A stretch of DNA of 64,000 nt from Jeotgalibaca sp052266715 (GTDB taxonomy: Bacteria > Bacillota > Bacilli > Lactobacillales > Aerococcaceae): NCBI GenBank assembly GCA_052266715.1, contig JBQPRB010000010.1; one strand, given 5' to 3'. Below the pieces are notes generated by a model. The model had not been told where the DNA came from, did no database searches, and saw nothing but the letters and a program-made list of their open reading frames with translations. Position 1 is the first letter of the stretch; the number at the start of each line of letters is the position of its first letter. This document shows positions 33,004 through 42,280 of the stretch, piece after piece. The position numbers were made by a program, and so were the translations under genes.

Positions 33004-33529
33004 AATTCGATAATTTATTTCTTAAAAATTCCAATTCCTGCAACTGCTCATCCGTCAAACTCCCGCGCTTTCTGCGACCATGTCCTTGGACCTTATGATA
33101 TTCAGATTCTTTATCACGAGCACGTTTGGAGCGTTGGAGTTCGAGCATCAAATCGAGAGCCGACATACGGTTGGCACCTTTATTGAAGACGAGTTGCTGT
33201 TCAGCTAAATCACTGGTCGCAACGGTTACTTCTGTCAGGACATTTTTTAGTTTGTCGACGATGCCTTCGATATAGGTATCGGCCGTTTCACCTTGACCGG
33301 TGAAGACGACTTTTACTTTATATTTCGTATATTCTTTCGTGATACCGGGTACGAATTGGGCATCGAACACGACCCAAATCTCAATGTTTTCAAATGCTTG
33401 GTAATTTGACAAGATTTGTAGGAGTCGGTCCCGTGCTTCATCGATGAGGTCACGGTTCTTCAAGCTTACCAGTTCTGGCCAAGCGCCAATCATATTGTAC
33501 CCATCCACAACCAGTATTTCCTTTTTCAC
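33002..33529 (-). CDS. rae1: NYN-domain ribosome-associated endoribonuclease Rae1 (YacP)
   Basis: 175 residues, GTG start. The NYN/PIN-like fold has acidic residues in EILVVDGYNMIGAWPEL, IWVVFDAQF and GETADTYIE, followed by a Lys/Arg-rich tail (KVQGHGRRKRGSL). Rae1 of Bacillus cuts mRNA in the ribosomal A site. Last of gltX-cysS-mrnC-rlmB-rae1. In relatives the next gene is sigH, but here an 18-kb accessory region starts. A decayed copy of its 3' end sits at 26478-26697. Confidence 0.93.
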   Translation of the reverse strand: MKKEILVVDGYNMIGAWPELVSLKNRDLIDEARDRLLQILSNYQAFENIEIWVVFDAQFVPGITKEYTKYKVKVVFTGQGETADTYIEGIVDKLKNVLTEVTVATSDLAEQQLVFNKGANRMSALDLMLELQRSKRARDKESEYHKVQGHGRRKRGSLTDEQLQELEFLRNKLSN

Positions 33530-33550
33530 CGCAACCTCACCTCCTAATCA

Positions 33551-34396
33551 TTATTCAAAATTTCGTTTACGGTACACTTCATACATCATCAGTCCCGCAG
33601 CCACGCTCGCATTCAAGCTTTGGACGTGACCTTTCATCGGAATCGTCAATAAACCATCTGCCGTATCTTTCAATAAACGTGAAACACCTTTTCCTTCATT
33701 ACCGATAACGACTGCGACTGGCAGGTTCGCATCCCATTTTTCAAAAGATTGCCCCTTCATATCGGTTGCGTAAATCCAGACGCCTCGTTCCTTCAACTCT
33801 TCAATCGTACGGGCCAAGTTTGTCACACGTACGACCGGAACGTGTTCAATTGCTCCGGTTGATGTCTTCGCAACGGTACCGGTTAAGCCAACCGCGCGAC
33901 GTTTGGGAATAATAACCCCATGTACGCCGCTCGCATCTGCGGTACGAAGAATGGAACCGAGGTTATGTGGATCTTCAATCCCATCTAAAATGACAAAGAA
34001 TGGATCCTCACCCTTTTCTTTAGCCACTTCAAACAAATCATCCAGTGTTGCGTATTGGAATGCTGCAGTGGCCAGCATGACGCCCTGATGGACACCATTA
34101 TCGGATAACAAATCCAACTTTGTTTTAGGTACAATCGAAATCTGGATGTGGCGTTCTTTAGCCAGCTCCAGGATTTCCCCGATTTTCTCGCCACCAATAC
34201 CTTCTTGCAAGAACAATTTGTTGATGTCACGCTCGGATTGCAGCGTTTCATAAACAGCGTGCTTTCCGATGACGAAATCATCCTGTTGTTCCGGACGGTC
34301 GTTTGTTTTTTGTTCTGGTTTACGATCGGGTTTCCGTTTGGAATCCCGGCCTTTATTCGTAAAATCTCTTTTTGGTTTTCTATTTTTTTGATTCAT
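33551..34396 (-). CDS. rlmB: 23S rRNA 2'-O-methyltransferase RlmB (SpoU family)
   Basis: 281 residues. A basic, Lys-rich N-terminal tail (about 1-35) precedes the substrate-binding domain (VIGKHAVYETLQ) and the SPOUT knot with motif 1 DGIEDPHNLGSILRTA, motif 2 VAVVIGNEGKGVSRL and motif 3 IPMKGHVQSLNASVAAGLMMYE. It methylates a guanosine in 23S rRNA. It overlaps mrnC by 17 bases. Confidence 0.94.
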   Translation of the reverse strand: MNQKNRKPKRDFTNKGRDSKRKPDRKPEQKTNDRPEQQDDFVIGKHAVYETLQSERDINKLFLQEGIGGEKIGEILELAKERHIQISIVPKTKLDLLSDNGVHQGVMLATAAFQYATLDDLFEVAKEKGEDPFFVILDGIEDPHNLGSILRTADASGVHGVIIPKRRAVGLTGTVAKTSTGAIEHVPVVRVTNLARTIEELKERGVWIYATDMKGQSFEKWDANLPVAVVIGNEGKGVSRLLKDTADGLLTIPMKGHVQSLNASVAAGLMMYEVYRKRNFE

Positions 34397-34796
34397 CTTG
34401 TTTGTCCTCCACTTGCTGGATACACCAACGAACGAGCTCTTCCAATCGCGTCACTTGCTTTGTTAAATGCAGGTAACCGAATAGTGCTTCAAATCCTGTT
34501 GAAATGCGATAGGTTGTAACATCTGCATTTTTAGCAATCGTATGACTTTTGGCATTACGACCGCGTTTATACATGTCGATTTCTTCTTCCGATAAAAAAT
34601 CGGGTTGGTCAAGCATCGCATACATCAAAGCCGCTTGTGCTTTTGCTGATACATAATGCGTGGCGCGACGGTGAAGGTCATTCGGCTTGGTCCAGCCTTT
34701 ATGAAGAAGATGGTCTCGAATGTAAACTTCGTAAGCGGCATCGCCAACATAAGCGAGAGCCAGACCGTTTAACAATTGCCAGTTCTTATCACTCAT
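34380..34796 (-). CDS. mrnC: Mini-ribonuclease III
   Basis: 138 residues from ATG at 34796, which overlaps the cysS stop by ATGA; GGTGGAG precedes it. It is an RNase III catalytic domain without the dsRNA-binding domain: LNGLALAYVGDAAYEVYIRDHL carries the signature acidic residues, and KRGRNAKSH follows. It matures 23S rRNA together with L3 in Bacillus. Confidence 0.94.
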   Translation of the reverse strand: MSDKNWQLLNGLALAYVGDAAYEVYIRDHLLHKGWTKPNDLHRRATHYVSAKAQAALMYAMLDQPDFLSEEEIDMYKRGRNAKSHTIAKNADVTTYRISTGFEALFGYLHLTKQVTRLEELVRWCIQQVEDKQDESKK

Positions 34797-36205
34797 GCGC
34801 GTCTCCACCTTGTCCCTTGCGGCGTATCATCCAAAATAATGCCTTGATCCTTCAAGTAATCGCGAATTTCATCACTGCGGGCAAAATTCTTGTCTTTTCG
34901 CGCTTGGGTGCGTTCATCGATCAAAGCTTGAATATCATCATCCAACATCGCTTCCGCTTGTAATTTAATGCCGAATACCATCATGATCTGTTCCAACAAT
35001 ACCAAAGTTTGATCCAAGACAGCCTTGGAAACTTCTGGACGTTCTGAATAAACGTTCAACTCTTTAACAAACTGGTAGATAACCGTCATCGCATTGTCAG
35101 CCTGGAAGTCATCGTCCATCTCTTCAACGAAACGCGCTTCTAATTCCATAAAAACTGCCACATCCGCTTGGTCACTTGGCAACCTATCAGCCGCGTTGTC
35201 CATTCGATATTGTGCATTTTTATAAGCCACACGGATTTTATCCAGGTTGATGCGCGCTTCTTCCAATGCCCGCTCACTGAACTTAATGGGGCGGCGATAG
35301 TGGGAAGAAGCCAATAGGAAACGTAATACCTGTGCGTCAACCGTTTGAAGCATGTCGTGGACCAGCACGAAGTTCCCCAGGGACTTACTCATCTTTTCTT
35401 CCGATTCGCCAATTGTCACAAAGCCGTTATGCATCCAGTAGTGCGCAAAAGGATGGCCGGTTTTCGCTTCACTTTGAGCGATTTCGTTTTCGTGATGCGG
35501 GAAAGTCAAATCATGTCCGCCCCCATGAATATCGATTGTGTCACCCAAATATTTTGTTGCCATTACCGAGCACTCAATATGCCAACCGGGACGACCCGCG
35601 CCCCAAGGTGAATCCCAAGAAATCTCTTCCGGCTTCGCTTGTTTCCACAAGGCAAAATCAAGTGGACTTTCTTTCTTCAAGTTCTCTTCTTCCTGGATAC
35701 GCTCGCTTGCGCCTATACGTAAATCCTTGATGGATTGGTCGCTCAATTGCCCATAATGCTCAAATTTTTCCGTCCGGTAGTAGACATCCCCTTGGGATTC
35801 ATAAGCATAACCTTTTTCGATTAACACTTCGATAAACGCAATGATTTCAGGGATGTTATCCATAACGCGCGGATGAACCGTTGCTTCTTTTACTTCCAAC
35901 GCCCGTGTGTCTTCCGTGAAGGCAGCGATAAATTTTTCCGCCACTTCCACCGGAGTCACTTTCATTTCTTTAGCAGTCCGGATGATTTTATCATCAACGT
36001 CGGTGAAATTGGAAACATAGTTAACATCGTATCCACGGTATTCGAAATAACGGCGGATTGTATCAAACGCCACTGTACTACGTGAATTACCGATGTGGAT
36101 ATAGTTGTAGACAGTCGGCCCACAGACATACATCTTCACCTTTCCTGGTTCCAGTGGTTTAAATGTTTCCTTTGTCCGAGTCAATGTATTGTATATTTTC
36201 ATCAT
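34793..36205 (-). CDS. cysS: Cysteinyl-tRNA synthetase
   Basis: 470 residues. HIGH motif in GPTVYNYIHIGNSRS, KMSKS motif in KMSKSLGNFV, and zinc ligands in CGPTV, WHIECSVMA and the HH/E segment (FPHHENEIAQ). It charges tRNA-Cys. Translationally coupled to mrnC by an ATGA overlap. Confidence 0.97.
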   Translation of the reverse strand: MMKIYNTLTRTKETFKPLEPGKVKMYVCGPTVYNYIHIGNSRSTVAFDTIRRYFEYRGYDVNYVSNFTDVDDKIIRTAKEMKVTPVEVAEKFIAAFTEDTRALEVKEATVHPRVMDNIPEIIAFIEVLIEKGYAYESQGDVYYRTEKFEHYGQLSDQSIKDLRIGASERIQEEENLKKESPLDFALWKQAKPEEISWDSPWGAGRPGWHIECSVMATKYLGDTIDIHGGGHDLTFPHHENEIAQSEAKTGHPFAHYWMHNGFVTIGESEEKMSKSLGNFVLVHDMLQTVDAQVLRFLLASSHYRRPIKFSERALEEARINLDKIRVAYKNAQYRMDNAADRLPSDQADVAVFMELEARFVEEMDDDFQADNAMTVIYQFVKELNVYSERPEVSKAVLDQTLVLLEQIMMVFGIKLQAEAMLDDDIQALIDERTQARKDKNFARSDEIRDYLKDQGIILDDTPQGTRWRRA

Positions 36206-36278
36206 CCGTCGCTCCTTTCATTTTTCCTCTATTAATAGCAAGATGGACTCTTCCGAGAAAGAGTCCTCTTGATCATTT

Positions 36279-37748
36279 TTATAAACTTGCAAGTACTGTA
36301 TCTAAATGGTTCAAACTTTTCTCGCGGCCCAATACTTCGATTGTTTTACCGAGCTCTGGCCCGTGCATTTCCCCACTGATAGCTACACGAATCGGCATGA
36401 ATAGGTTTTTACCTTTAACGCCGGTTTCTTTTTGGACTTCTTTGATCGCCGCTTTGATTTCAGCTTCTTCAAATGGTTCAATTGCAGCTAATTTTTCTTT
36501 AAAGGCATTCAATACTGTTGGAACTGTTTCTGAAGCCAGTACTTCTTTTTCTGTCTCATCCAGTTCCAAAGTTTCGGCAAAGAACAGCTCTGAAAGTTCA
36601 ACGATTTCTGCCGCATAACTCATTTGATCATGATATAAGGAAACCAATTTTTTAACCCATTGTTTGGTTTCTTCATCAGGATTTTCAGAAATTTTCCCAG
36701 CTGCAGCCAAATGTTTCGCTGCCAAAGGAACAATTGTATCCAATTCCGTTTCTTTCATGTAGGTGTTGTTAACCCACTCCAGTTTTTTCGCGTCAAACGC
36801 TGCTGGTGATTTACTTAAACGAGCTGGATCAAACATCTTGATCAATTCTTCGCGGCTGAAGATTTCTTCTTCACCAACTGGCGACCAACCCAACAACGTA
36901 ATGAAGTTGAACATTGCTTCTGGTAAGTAGCCTAAATCTTTATACTGTTCGATAAATTGAAGAATTGCTTCATCACGCTTGCTTAATTTCTTGCCTGTTT
37001 CGCTGTTGATGATCAAAGTCATATGTCCAAATTCTGGATATGCCCATTCAAAAGCCTCGTAAATCATCATTTGTTTAGGTGTGTTGGCAATGTGATCATC
37101 ACCACGAAGAACGTGCGTGATTCCCATCAAATAGTCATCCACGACAACGGCAAAGTTATATGTTGGGAAGCCATCGCGTTTGCGGATAATAAAATCCCCA
37201 CCTACACTGCTTGCTTCAAAATTGATTTCGCCTTTTACGATATCGTTGAATGTGTATGAATTTTCTTTCGGTACACGGAAACGAATGGTTGGTACAATGC
37301 CTTGTGCTTCTTTTTCAGCTTGTTCTGCTGGTGACAGATGCGCACAACGACCACCGTAATGTGGCATTTCACCACGCGCACGTTGTTGTTCACGTTCTTC
37401 TTCCAACTCTTCCTCTGTACAGTAGCATTGGTAAGCGCGATTAGATAGAAGTAGTTGATCAATATAGCTATCGTAAATATCTTTTCGTTCTGATTGACGA
37501 TATGGTCCGTATTCGCCTGGCTTGTCTGGACCTTCATCCCAATCCACGCCTAACCATGTCAAGTTCTCTAACTGGCTTTCTTCCCCACGTTCAATATTCC
37601 GTTTTTGGTCAGTATCCTCGATTCGGATTATAAATTCACCATCATTGTGACGTGCGAATAAATAGTTGAAGAGGGCTGTACGTGCGTTTCCAATATGCAA
37701 ATGCCCTGTTGGACTTGGTGCGTACCGTACTCGAATTTTTTTAGCCAT
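36279..37748 (-). CDS. gltX: Glutamyl-tRNA synthetase
   Basis: 489 residues. The HIGH-type motif is PSPTGHLHIGNARTAL and the KMSKS-type motif KKLSKRDEAI. Full length for the non-discriminating enzyme of Firmicutes, which charges both tRNA-Glu and tRNA-Gln; GatCAB would then be needed for the tRNA-Gln(TTG) at 63629. No T-box was seen upstream. Confidence 0.97.
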   Translation of the reverse strand: MAKKIRVRYAPSPTGHLHIGNARTALFNYLFARHNDGEFIIRIEDTDQKRNIERGEESQLENLTWLGVDWDEGPDKPGEYGPYRQSERKDIYDSYIDQLLLSNRAYQCYCTEEELEEEREQQRARGEMPHYGGRCAHLSPAEQAEKEAQGIVPTIRFRVPKENSYTFNDIVKGEINFEASSVGGDFIIRKRDGFPTYNFAVVVDDYLMGITHVLRGDDHIANTPKQMMIYEAFEWAYPEFGHMTLIINSETGKKLSKRDEAILQFIEQYKDLGYLPEAMFNFITLLGWSPVGEEEIFSREELIKMFDPARLSKSPAAFDAKKLEWVNNTYMKETELDTIVPLAAKHLAAAGKISENPDEETKQWVKKLVSLYHDQMSYAAEIVELSELFFAETLELDETEKEVLASETVPTVLNAFKEKLAAIEPFEEAEIKAAIKEVQKETGVKGKNLFMPIRVAISGEMHGPELGKTIEVLGREKSLNHLDTVLASL

Positions 37749-37773
37749 TATTCATTCTCCTTTTTGTGTATGC

Positions 37774-38874
37774 CTAATTACCTTTTATACCTTTTTGAGA
37801 GTGGACGGGTTTTGCAAAAATCATCCGTCCTGCTGCTGTTTGTAATGCGCTTGTCACTACAACATCAAGCGTTTTATTCATATGGTACTGTCCGTCTTCT
37901 ACAACGATCATCGTACCATCATCCAAATAAGCAACACCTTGGTTGCGCTCAGTACCTGCTTTAATAACTGTTACACGCATGTTTTCGCCTGGAATCACCA
38001 CAGGTTTAACGGCGTTTGCCAATTCATTGATGTTCAATACCGGAACGTTCTGGAACTCACTGACTTTGTTCAAATTGTAATCATTCGTTACCACAACGCC
38101 GTCAATTAATTTAGCTAAACGAATCAATTTGCTGTCTACTTCGGCAATTTCTTCAAATTCTCCTTCGTAGCTTTCAACTTGCATCACTTCTTCTTTTTGC
38201 AAACTGTTCAAAATATCCAAACCACGACGTCCCCGAACGCGTTTCAAGCTATCCGATGAATCAGCAATGTATTGCAATTCACGTAAAACAAAGTTCGGAA
38301 TGACCAAAACGCCCTCCAAAAAGCCGGTCTTTGCAATTTCATAAATACGTCCATCAATAATAACACTTGTATCCAAGATTTTGTACTTGCGGAAACTGGA
38401 ATCGGCTTTGCGGTCCAACAGTTGGCCCTCTTCCGGACGTTTTTTTGGTGCAAATAATTTCCGGAATTCGTCGATTCGCGTTGTTCCAACATAAAAACCT
38501 AAATAGGCAAAGCCAAACGATAGTAACGAAGGCATGATATTGCTGATAACGGGAATATTCCAGGCCGCTAAAGGAATTCCGATTAACCAAGCCAACACCA
38601 ATCCTATAATAATACCCAAAGCACCAAATAACAGAAAAGTTGCCGATTGTTTACTGAAGTAGTTTTCAACTTTCTTGAAAGCACGGACAATCCAACTCGC
38701 CAACGCTAAAGATAATAAAAAGAATATAAGTGCACCAATACCAAAGTTGACGAACACATTATTAAAAGGAGAATTTGTAAGATTCAATACATCCCATAAA
38801 TAAGGCATTGCTGTGAGTCCTACACTCCCTCCAACAAAAGTAAATACAATTGAAATAATTCGCTTCATTTTCAT
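37774..38874 (-). CDS. PIN/TRAM-domain membrane protein (YacL family)
   Basis: 366 residues. Four N-terminal membrane helices (to about 130), then a PIN nuclease-like domain (ILDTSVIIDGRIYEIAKTGF; VVTNDYNLNKV carry the acidic residues) and a C-terminal TRAM domain (VIPGENMRVTVIKAG). Same place as yacL next to radA in Bacillus. A membrane-tethered nuclease is likely; the substrate is unknown. Confidence 0.9.
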   Translation of the reverse strand: MKMKRIISIVFTFVGGSVGLTAMPYLWDVLNLTNSPFNNVFVNFGIGALIFFLLSLALASWIVRAFKKVENYFSKQSATFLLFGALGIIIGLVLAWLIGIPLAAWNIPVISNIMPSLLSFGFAYLGFYVGTTRIDEFRKLFAPKKRPEEGQLLDRKADSSFRKYKILDTSVIIDGRIYEIAKTGFLEGVLVIPNFVLRELQYIADSSDSLKRVRGRRGLDILNSLQKEEVMQVESYEGEFEEIAEVDSKLIRLAKLIDGVVVTNDYNLNKVSEFQNVPVLNINELANAVKPVVIPGENMRVTVIKAGTERNQGVAYLDDGTMIVVEDGQYHMNKTLDVVVTSALQTAAGRMIFAKPVHSQKGIKGN

Positions 38875-38895
38875 GCTATTCCTCCTCTCTTTCTT

Positions 38896-40275
38896 TTATC
38901 TGCGATTTGGAAAGACTTTGCGTAACGTTTCCGAAACCGTTGCAACGCCAATAAGTTCAATTCCTTTTGGATGGTCCCATCCCGACATATTGTTCTTGGG
39001 TAAATACACCCGTTTAAATCCTAATTTTTCAGCTTCATGGACACGTTGCTCCACCCGGTTCACCCTCCGGACTTCACCGGTCAAACCGATTTCACCGATA
39101 AAACATTCCGTTGCTGCCGTTTCAGTGTCATAATAGCTGGAGGCGACACTGACTGCTATTGCCAAATCGATAGCGGGTTCATCCAGACGGACCCCACCGG
39201 TAGATTTGAAATAGGCATCCTGATTTTGCAGCAATAGACCAGCCCGCTTTTCCAAAACTGCCAAGATTAACGAAACGCGGTTATAGTCCAAACCACTTGA
39301 TGTCCGGCGTGCATTTCCAAAAGCCGTTGGTGTAATCAAACATTGGATTTCCGCCAGAATGGGACGCGTGCCCTCCATGGAAGCAACCACAGCCGAACCT
39401 GATGCACCGGCCAGTCTTTCTTCCAGGAACATTTCTGATGGATTGGAAACTTCCCGTAAGCCACCTTGTGCCATCTCAAAAACGCCAATTTCATTGGTCG
39501 AACCAAACCGGTTTTTCACAGCCCGCAAAATCCGGAATGTATGGTGGCGGTCACCTTCGAAATATAAAACCGTGTCTACCATATGTTCCAGCATACGGGG
39601 TCCAGCGATATTCCCTTCCTTGGTCACGTGACCAACGATAAAAATGGAGATATTATTTGTTTTTGCAATTCGCATAAAGGCTTGGGTCGATTCCCGCACT
39701 TGCGAGACACTACCAGCCGTACTGTCATTATCCGCTTTAATCATGGTCTGGATCGAGTCGATGATAACAAGTTTTGGCTTCAAACGTTCAATGGTCTGTG
39801 CGATTGCATCAATGTCCGTTTCGGGATAAATATAAAAATCAGACCCTTTAACACCTAGACGTTCGGCACGCAATTTGATTTGACTGGCACTTTCTTCACC
39901 AGAAACATAGAGAACGGGAATGTTTTTATTGTTTATTTGTGCTGAAACTTGAAGCAGGAGTGTCGATTTACCAATCCCTGGATCTCCACCTATCAAAATA
40001 AGTGATCCTGGCACAATACCGCCACCCAAGACATGGTTAACTTCCTCCATATCGGTTGGAATGCGTGGAACATCTTCTATCTTAATATTCTGGATAGAAA
40101 CAGCCTCAGCTGTCTGACCTGAAAAATTGACTCGAGGCTGGTGTTTTTCAGAAGCCGCGATTTCCTTTTCTTCTTCCATTTGATTCCATGCGCCACAATT
40201 CGGACATTTGCCCAACCATTTCGGTGACTCATACCCGCATGCTTGGCAGACATATTTAATCCTTTTTTTTGCCAT
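38896..40275 (-). CDS. radA: DNA repair protein RadA
   Basis: 459 residues. N-terminal C4 zinc finger (CQACGYESPKWLGKCPNCGAW), RecA-like ATPase with Walker A GGDPGIGKSTLLLQ, the RadA-specific KNRFGSTNEIG motif, and a C-terminal Lon-protease-like domain. It is a branch-migration helicase in recombination and transformation. 21 bases upstream of the yacL-like gene. Confidence 0.97.
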   Translation of the reverse strand: MAKKRIKYVCQACGYESPKWLGKCPNCGAWNQMEEEKEIAASEKHQPRVNFSGQTAEAVSIQNIKIEDVPRIPTDMEEVNHVLGGGIVPGSLILIGGDPGIGKSTLLLQVSAQINNKNIPVLYVSGEESASQIKLRAERLGVKGSDFYIYPETDIDAIAQTIERLKPKLVIIDSIQTMIKADNDSTAGSVSQVRESTQAFMRIAKTNNISIFIVGHVTKEGNIAGPRMLEHMVDTVLYFEGDRHHTFRILRAVKNRFGSTNEIGVFEMAQGGLREVSNPSEMFLEERLAGASGSAVVASMEGTRPILAEIQCLITPTAFGNARRTSSGLDYNRVSLILAVLEKRAGLLLQNQDAYFKSTGGVRLDEPAIDLAIAVSVASSYYDTETAATECFIGEIGLTGEVRRVNRVEQRVHEAEKLGFKRVYLPKNNMSGWDHPKGIELIGVATVSETLRKVFPNRR

Positions 40276-40366
40276 TCATTAAACTCCTTCAATAATACGA
40301 TGGATATAACGCTATTTTAGCATATAACTCACCAACTCAAGTAGTAGACAACCATATAATTTGGAA

Positions 40367-40867
40367 TTAATGTGCGTCTGAAGAACCAAATCCGCCTTTA
40401 CGGCTGTTTTTTGACACTTCTTCATTATCCACCTTCAGAAATTTCAAAAAGATGCCTTGACCGATACGGTCCCCTTTTTTTATAACCTTATCCCGCAAAC
40501 CAAAATTCAATAATTGAAAGAAAATCTCGCCTTCGTTATCTTCGTTCCCGTAATAATCCGCGTCCACAATACCGACACCATTCGGCAGTATCAAAAAATG
40601 TTTGATAGGATTGCTGGAACGGTTCGTAAGTTGTAGATATTCATCGTCTTCCATATAAGCCTTGATTCCTGTTGGGACTAATACCGGTGTAATGCCTTTA
40701 ATAGGAGCATTACGATCATGTTTGAAGAACGTATTCCAGATGGATGGCAAAACGGTATCTTCTGCTGCCTCAAAATCATATCCCGCAGAATGAACGGTTG
40801 CCCGTTTTGGTAATTGTAAACCTTGACCTTCATATTTAGAAACAATTTCAAACCCTCTTGTACGCAT
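40367..40867 (-). CDS. dut: dUTP diphosphatase (dUTPase)
   Basis: 166 residues of the trimeric dUTPase family, which hydrolyses dUTP to dUMP. Motif 1 HSAGYDFEAAED, motif 2 LTNRSSNPIKH, motif 3 GVGIVDADYYGNEDNEGEI and motif 4 KKGDRIGQGIF are visible, and a C-terminal SRKGGFGSS arm (motif 5) closes the active site. Length and the insert before motif 2 match the Gram-positive/phage-like form. Confidence 0.93.
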   Translation of the reverse strand: MRTRGFEIVSKYEGQGLQLPKRATVHSAGYDFEAAEDTVLPSIWNTFFKHDRNAPIKGITPVLVPTGIKAYMEDDEYLQLTNRSSNPIKHFLILPNGVGIVDADYYGNEDNEGEIFFQLLNFGLRDKVIKKGDRIGQGIFLKFLKVDNEEVSKNSRKGGFGSSDAH

Positions 40868-41082
40868 TTAATCTCCCTTTCCAACCTGTATATTAGTACG
40901 ATTTTACCATATATCGTCTAATAAAACCTTGAAAGTTCTCCATTTCCCACTTTTGAAAAGGCTTTCGTCAATGTGCACAAAAAAACGCTTCCACATTCAG
41001 GCATTTTGACTTGGCTTAATAATCCGCTTTCATTTAAGATTGTAAATATAAACAAAACATTCAACAAAGGCGGGATTAAATT

Positions 41083-42192
41083 ATGGTAGAAATCCAATTA
41101 AATGAGATTCATAAAAAATATGATAATGCAGAAAATTATTCTGTTACAGACTTTAACTTACATATCCAAGATCGCGAATTTATCGTGTTTGTTGGTCCAT
41201 CCGGTTGTGGTAAATCAACAACGCTTCGTATGATTGCGGGATTGGAAGATATCACAGAAGGTGAATTGAAGATCGGCGAAACAGTCATGAACGATGTAGC
41301 ACCTAAAGACCGTGACATCGCAATGGTTTTCCAAAACTATGCTTTATACCCACATATGACCGTGTTTGATAACATGGCTTTCGGTCTGAAATTACGTAAA
41401 TACAAAAAAGAAGAAATCAAACAACGGGTTGACAACGCAGCAGAAATCCTTGGTTTGACGGAATATCTAGATCGTAAACCAGCGGCTCTTTCTGGGGGAC
41501 AACGTCAGCGGGTTGCGCTGGGTCGTGCGATTGTGCGTGACGCTAAAGTCTTCTTGATGGATGAACCTTTGTCAAACCTGGATGCGAAATTGCGGGTTGC
41601 GATGCGTGCGGAAATTGCGAAATTACACCGCCGCTTGAATACAACTACCATTTACGTAACGCATGACCAAACAGAGGCAATGACCATGGCGGACCGAATC
41701 GTTATTATGAAAGACGGTTTCGTTCAACAAATCGGCTCTCCAAAAGAAGTTTACGATACACCAGTAAACTTATTCGTAGCTGGTTTTATCGGATCGCCAG
41801 CGATGAACTTCTTCAATGTTACATTGAATGATGGCGTCATTTCTGATGGTAAAGGTTTGGAACTAACGATTCCGGCTGGTAAACGTAAAGTCTTGGAACA
41901 AAAAGGTTACAACAACAAACAAGTTATTTTTGGTATCCGTCCAGAGGATATTCAATCCGAACAAGTTGTAATCGACGCAAATCCTGGATCGACTGTGCGT
42001 GCACAAGTAAACGTTTCTGAACTACTAGGTGCAGAAACAATGCTTTACTCACAAGTTGGTGACACTGAGTTCATCTCCCGTGTAGACGCACGTGACTACC
42101 ATGAACCAGGTTCTATAATTGAATTGGCATTTAACATGAATAAGATTCATTTCTTTGATAAAGAATCTGAAAATGTCATTACAATTCCTTAA
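41083..42192 (+). CDS. msmK: Sugar ABC transporter ATPase (MsmK/UgpC family)
   Basis: 369 residues. Walker A GPSGCGKSTTLR, Q-loop FQNYALYPHMTV, signature LSGGQRQRVALGRA, Walker B VFLMDEPLSNLDAKL and switch HDQTEAM. A C-terminal OB-fold domain (PEDI..GSTVRAQVNVSELLGAE) marks the multi-sugar-importer class that energises several CUT1 transporters. No permeases are adjacent, so it is probably a shared ATPase. A monocistron with its own terminator. Confidence 0.94.
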   Translation: MVEIQLNEIHKKYDNAENYSVTDFNLHIQDREFIVFVGPSGCGKSTTLRMIAGLEDITEGELKIGETVMNDVAPKDRDIAMVFQNYALYPHMTVFDNMAFGLKLRKYKKEEIKQRVDNAAEILGLTEYLDRKPAALSGGQRQRVALGRAIVRDAKVFLMDEPLSNLDAKLRVAMRAEIAKLHRRLNTTTIYVTHDQTEAMTMADRIVIMKDGFVQQIGSPKEVYDTPVNLFVAGFIGSPAMNFFNVTLNDGVISDGKGLELTIPAGKRKVLEQKGYNNKQVIFGIRPEDIQSEQVVIDANPGSTVRAQVNVSELLGAETMLYSQVGDTEFISRVDARDYHEPGSIIELAFNMNKIHFFDKESENVITIP

Positions 42193-42237
42193 TCTACTAT
42201 CCCTATTTTCTTAATGATATACCATCCTCCACCAGAA

Positions 42238-42270
42238 AAAGGCGATCCTAACGGATCGCCTTTTTCTAAT
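42238..42270. terminator. Bidirectional terminator between msmK and the amylase gene
   Basis: AAAAAGGCGATCC/GGATCGCCTTTTT with loop TAAC serves both convergent genes. Confidence 0.9.
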
Positions 42271-42280
42271 GTTATGGGAA

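Noticed and set aside
36206..36278. T-box leader between gltX and cysS
   Set aside because: Gap too short and no T-box sequence (TGGNACCGCG-like) seen.
41020..41080. cre site before msmK (TGAAAGCGGATTAT on the minus strand)
   Set aside because: Right half departs from the cre consensus at several fixed positions.
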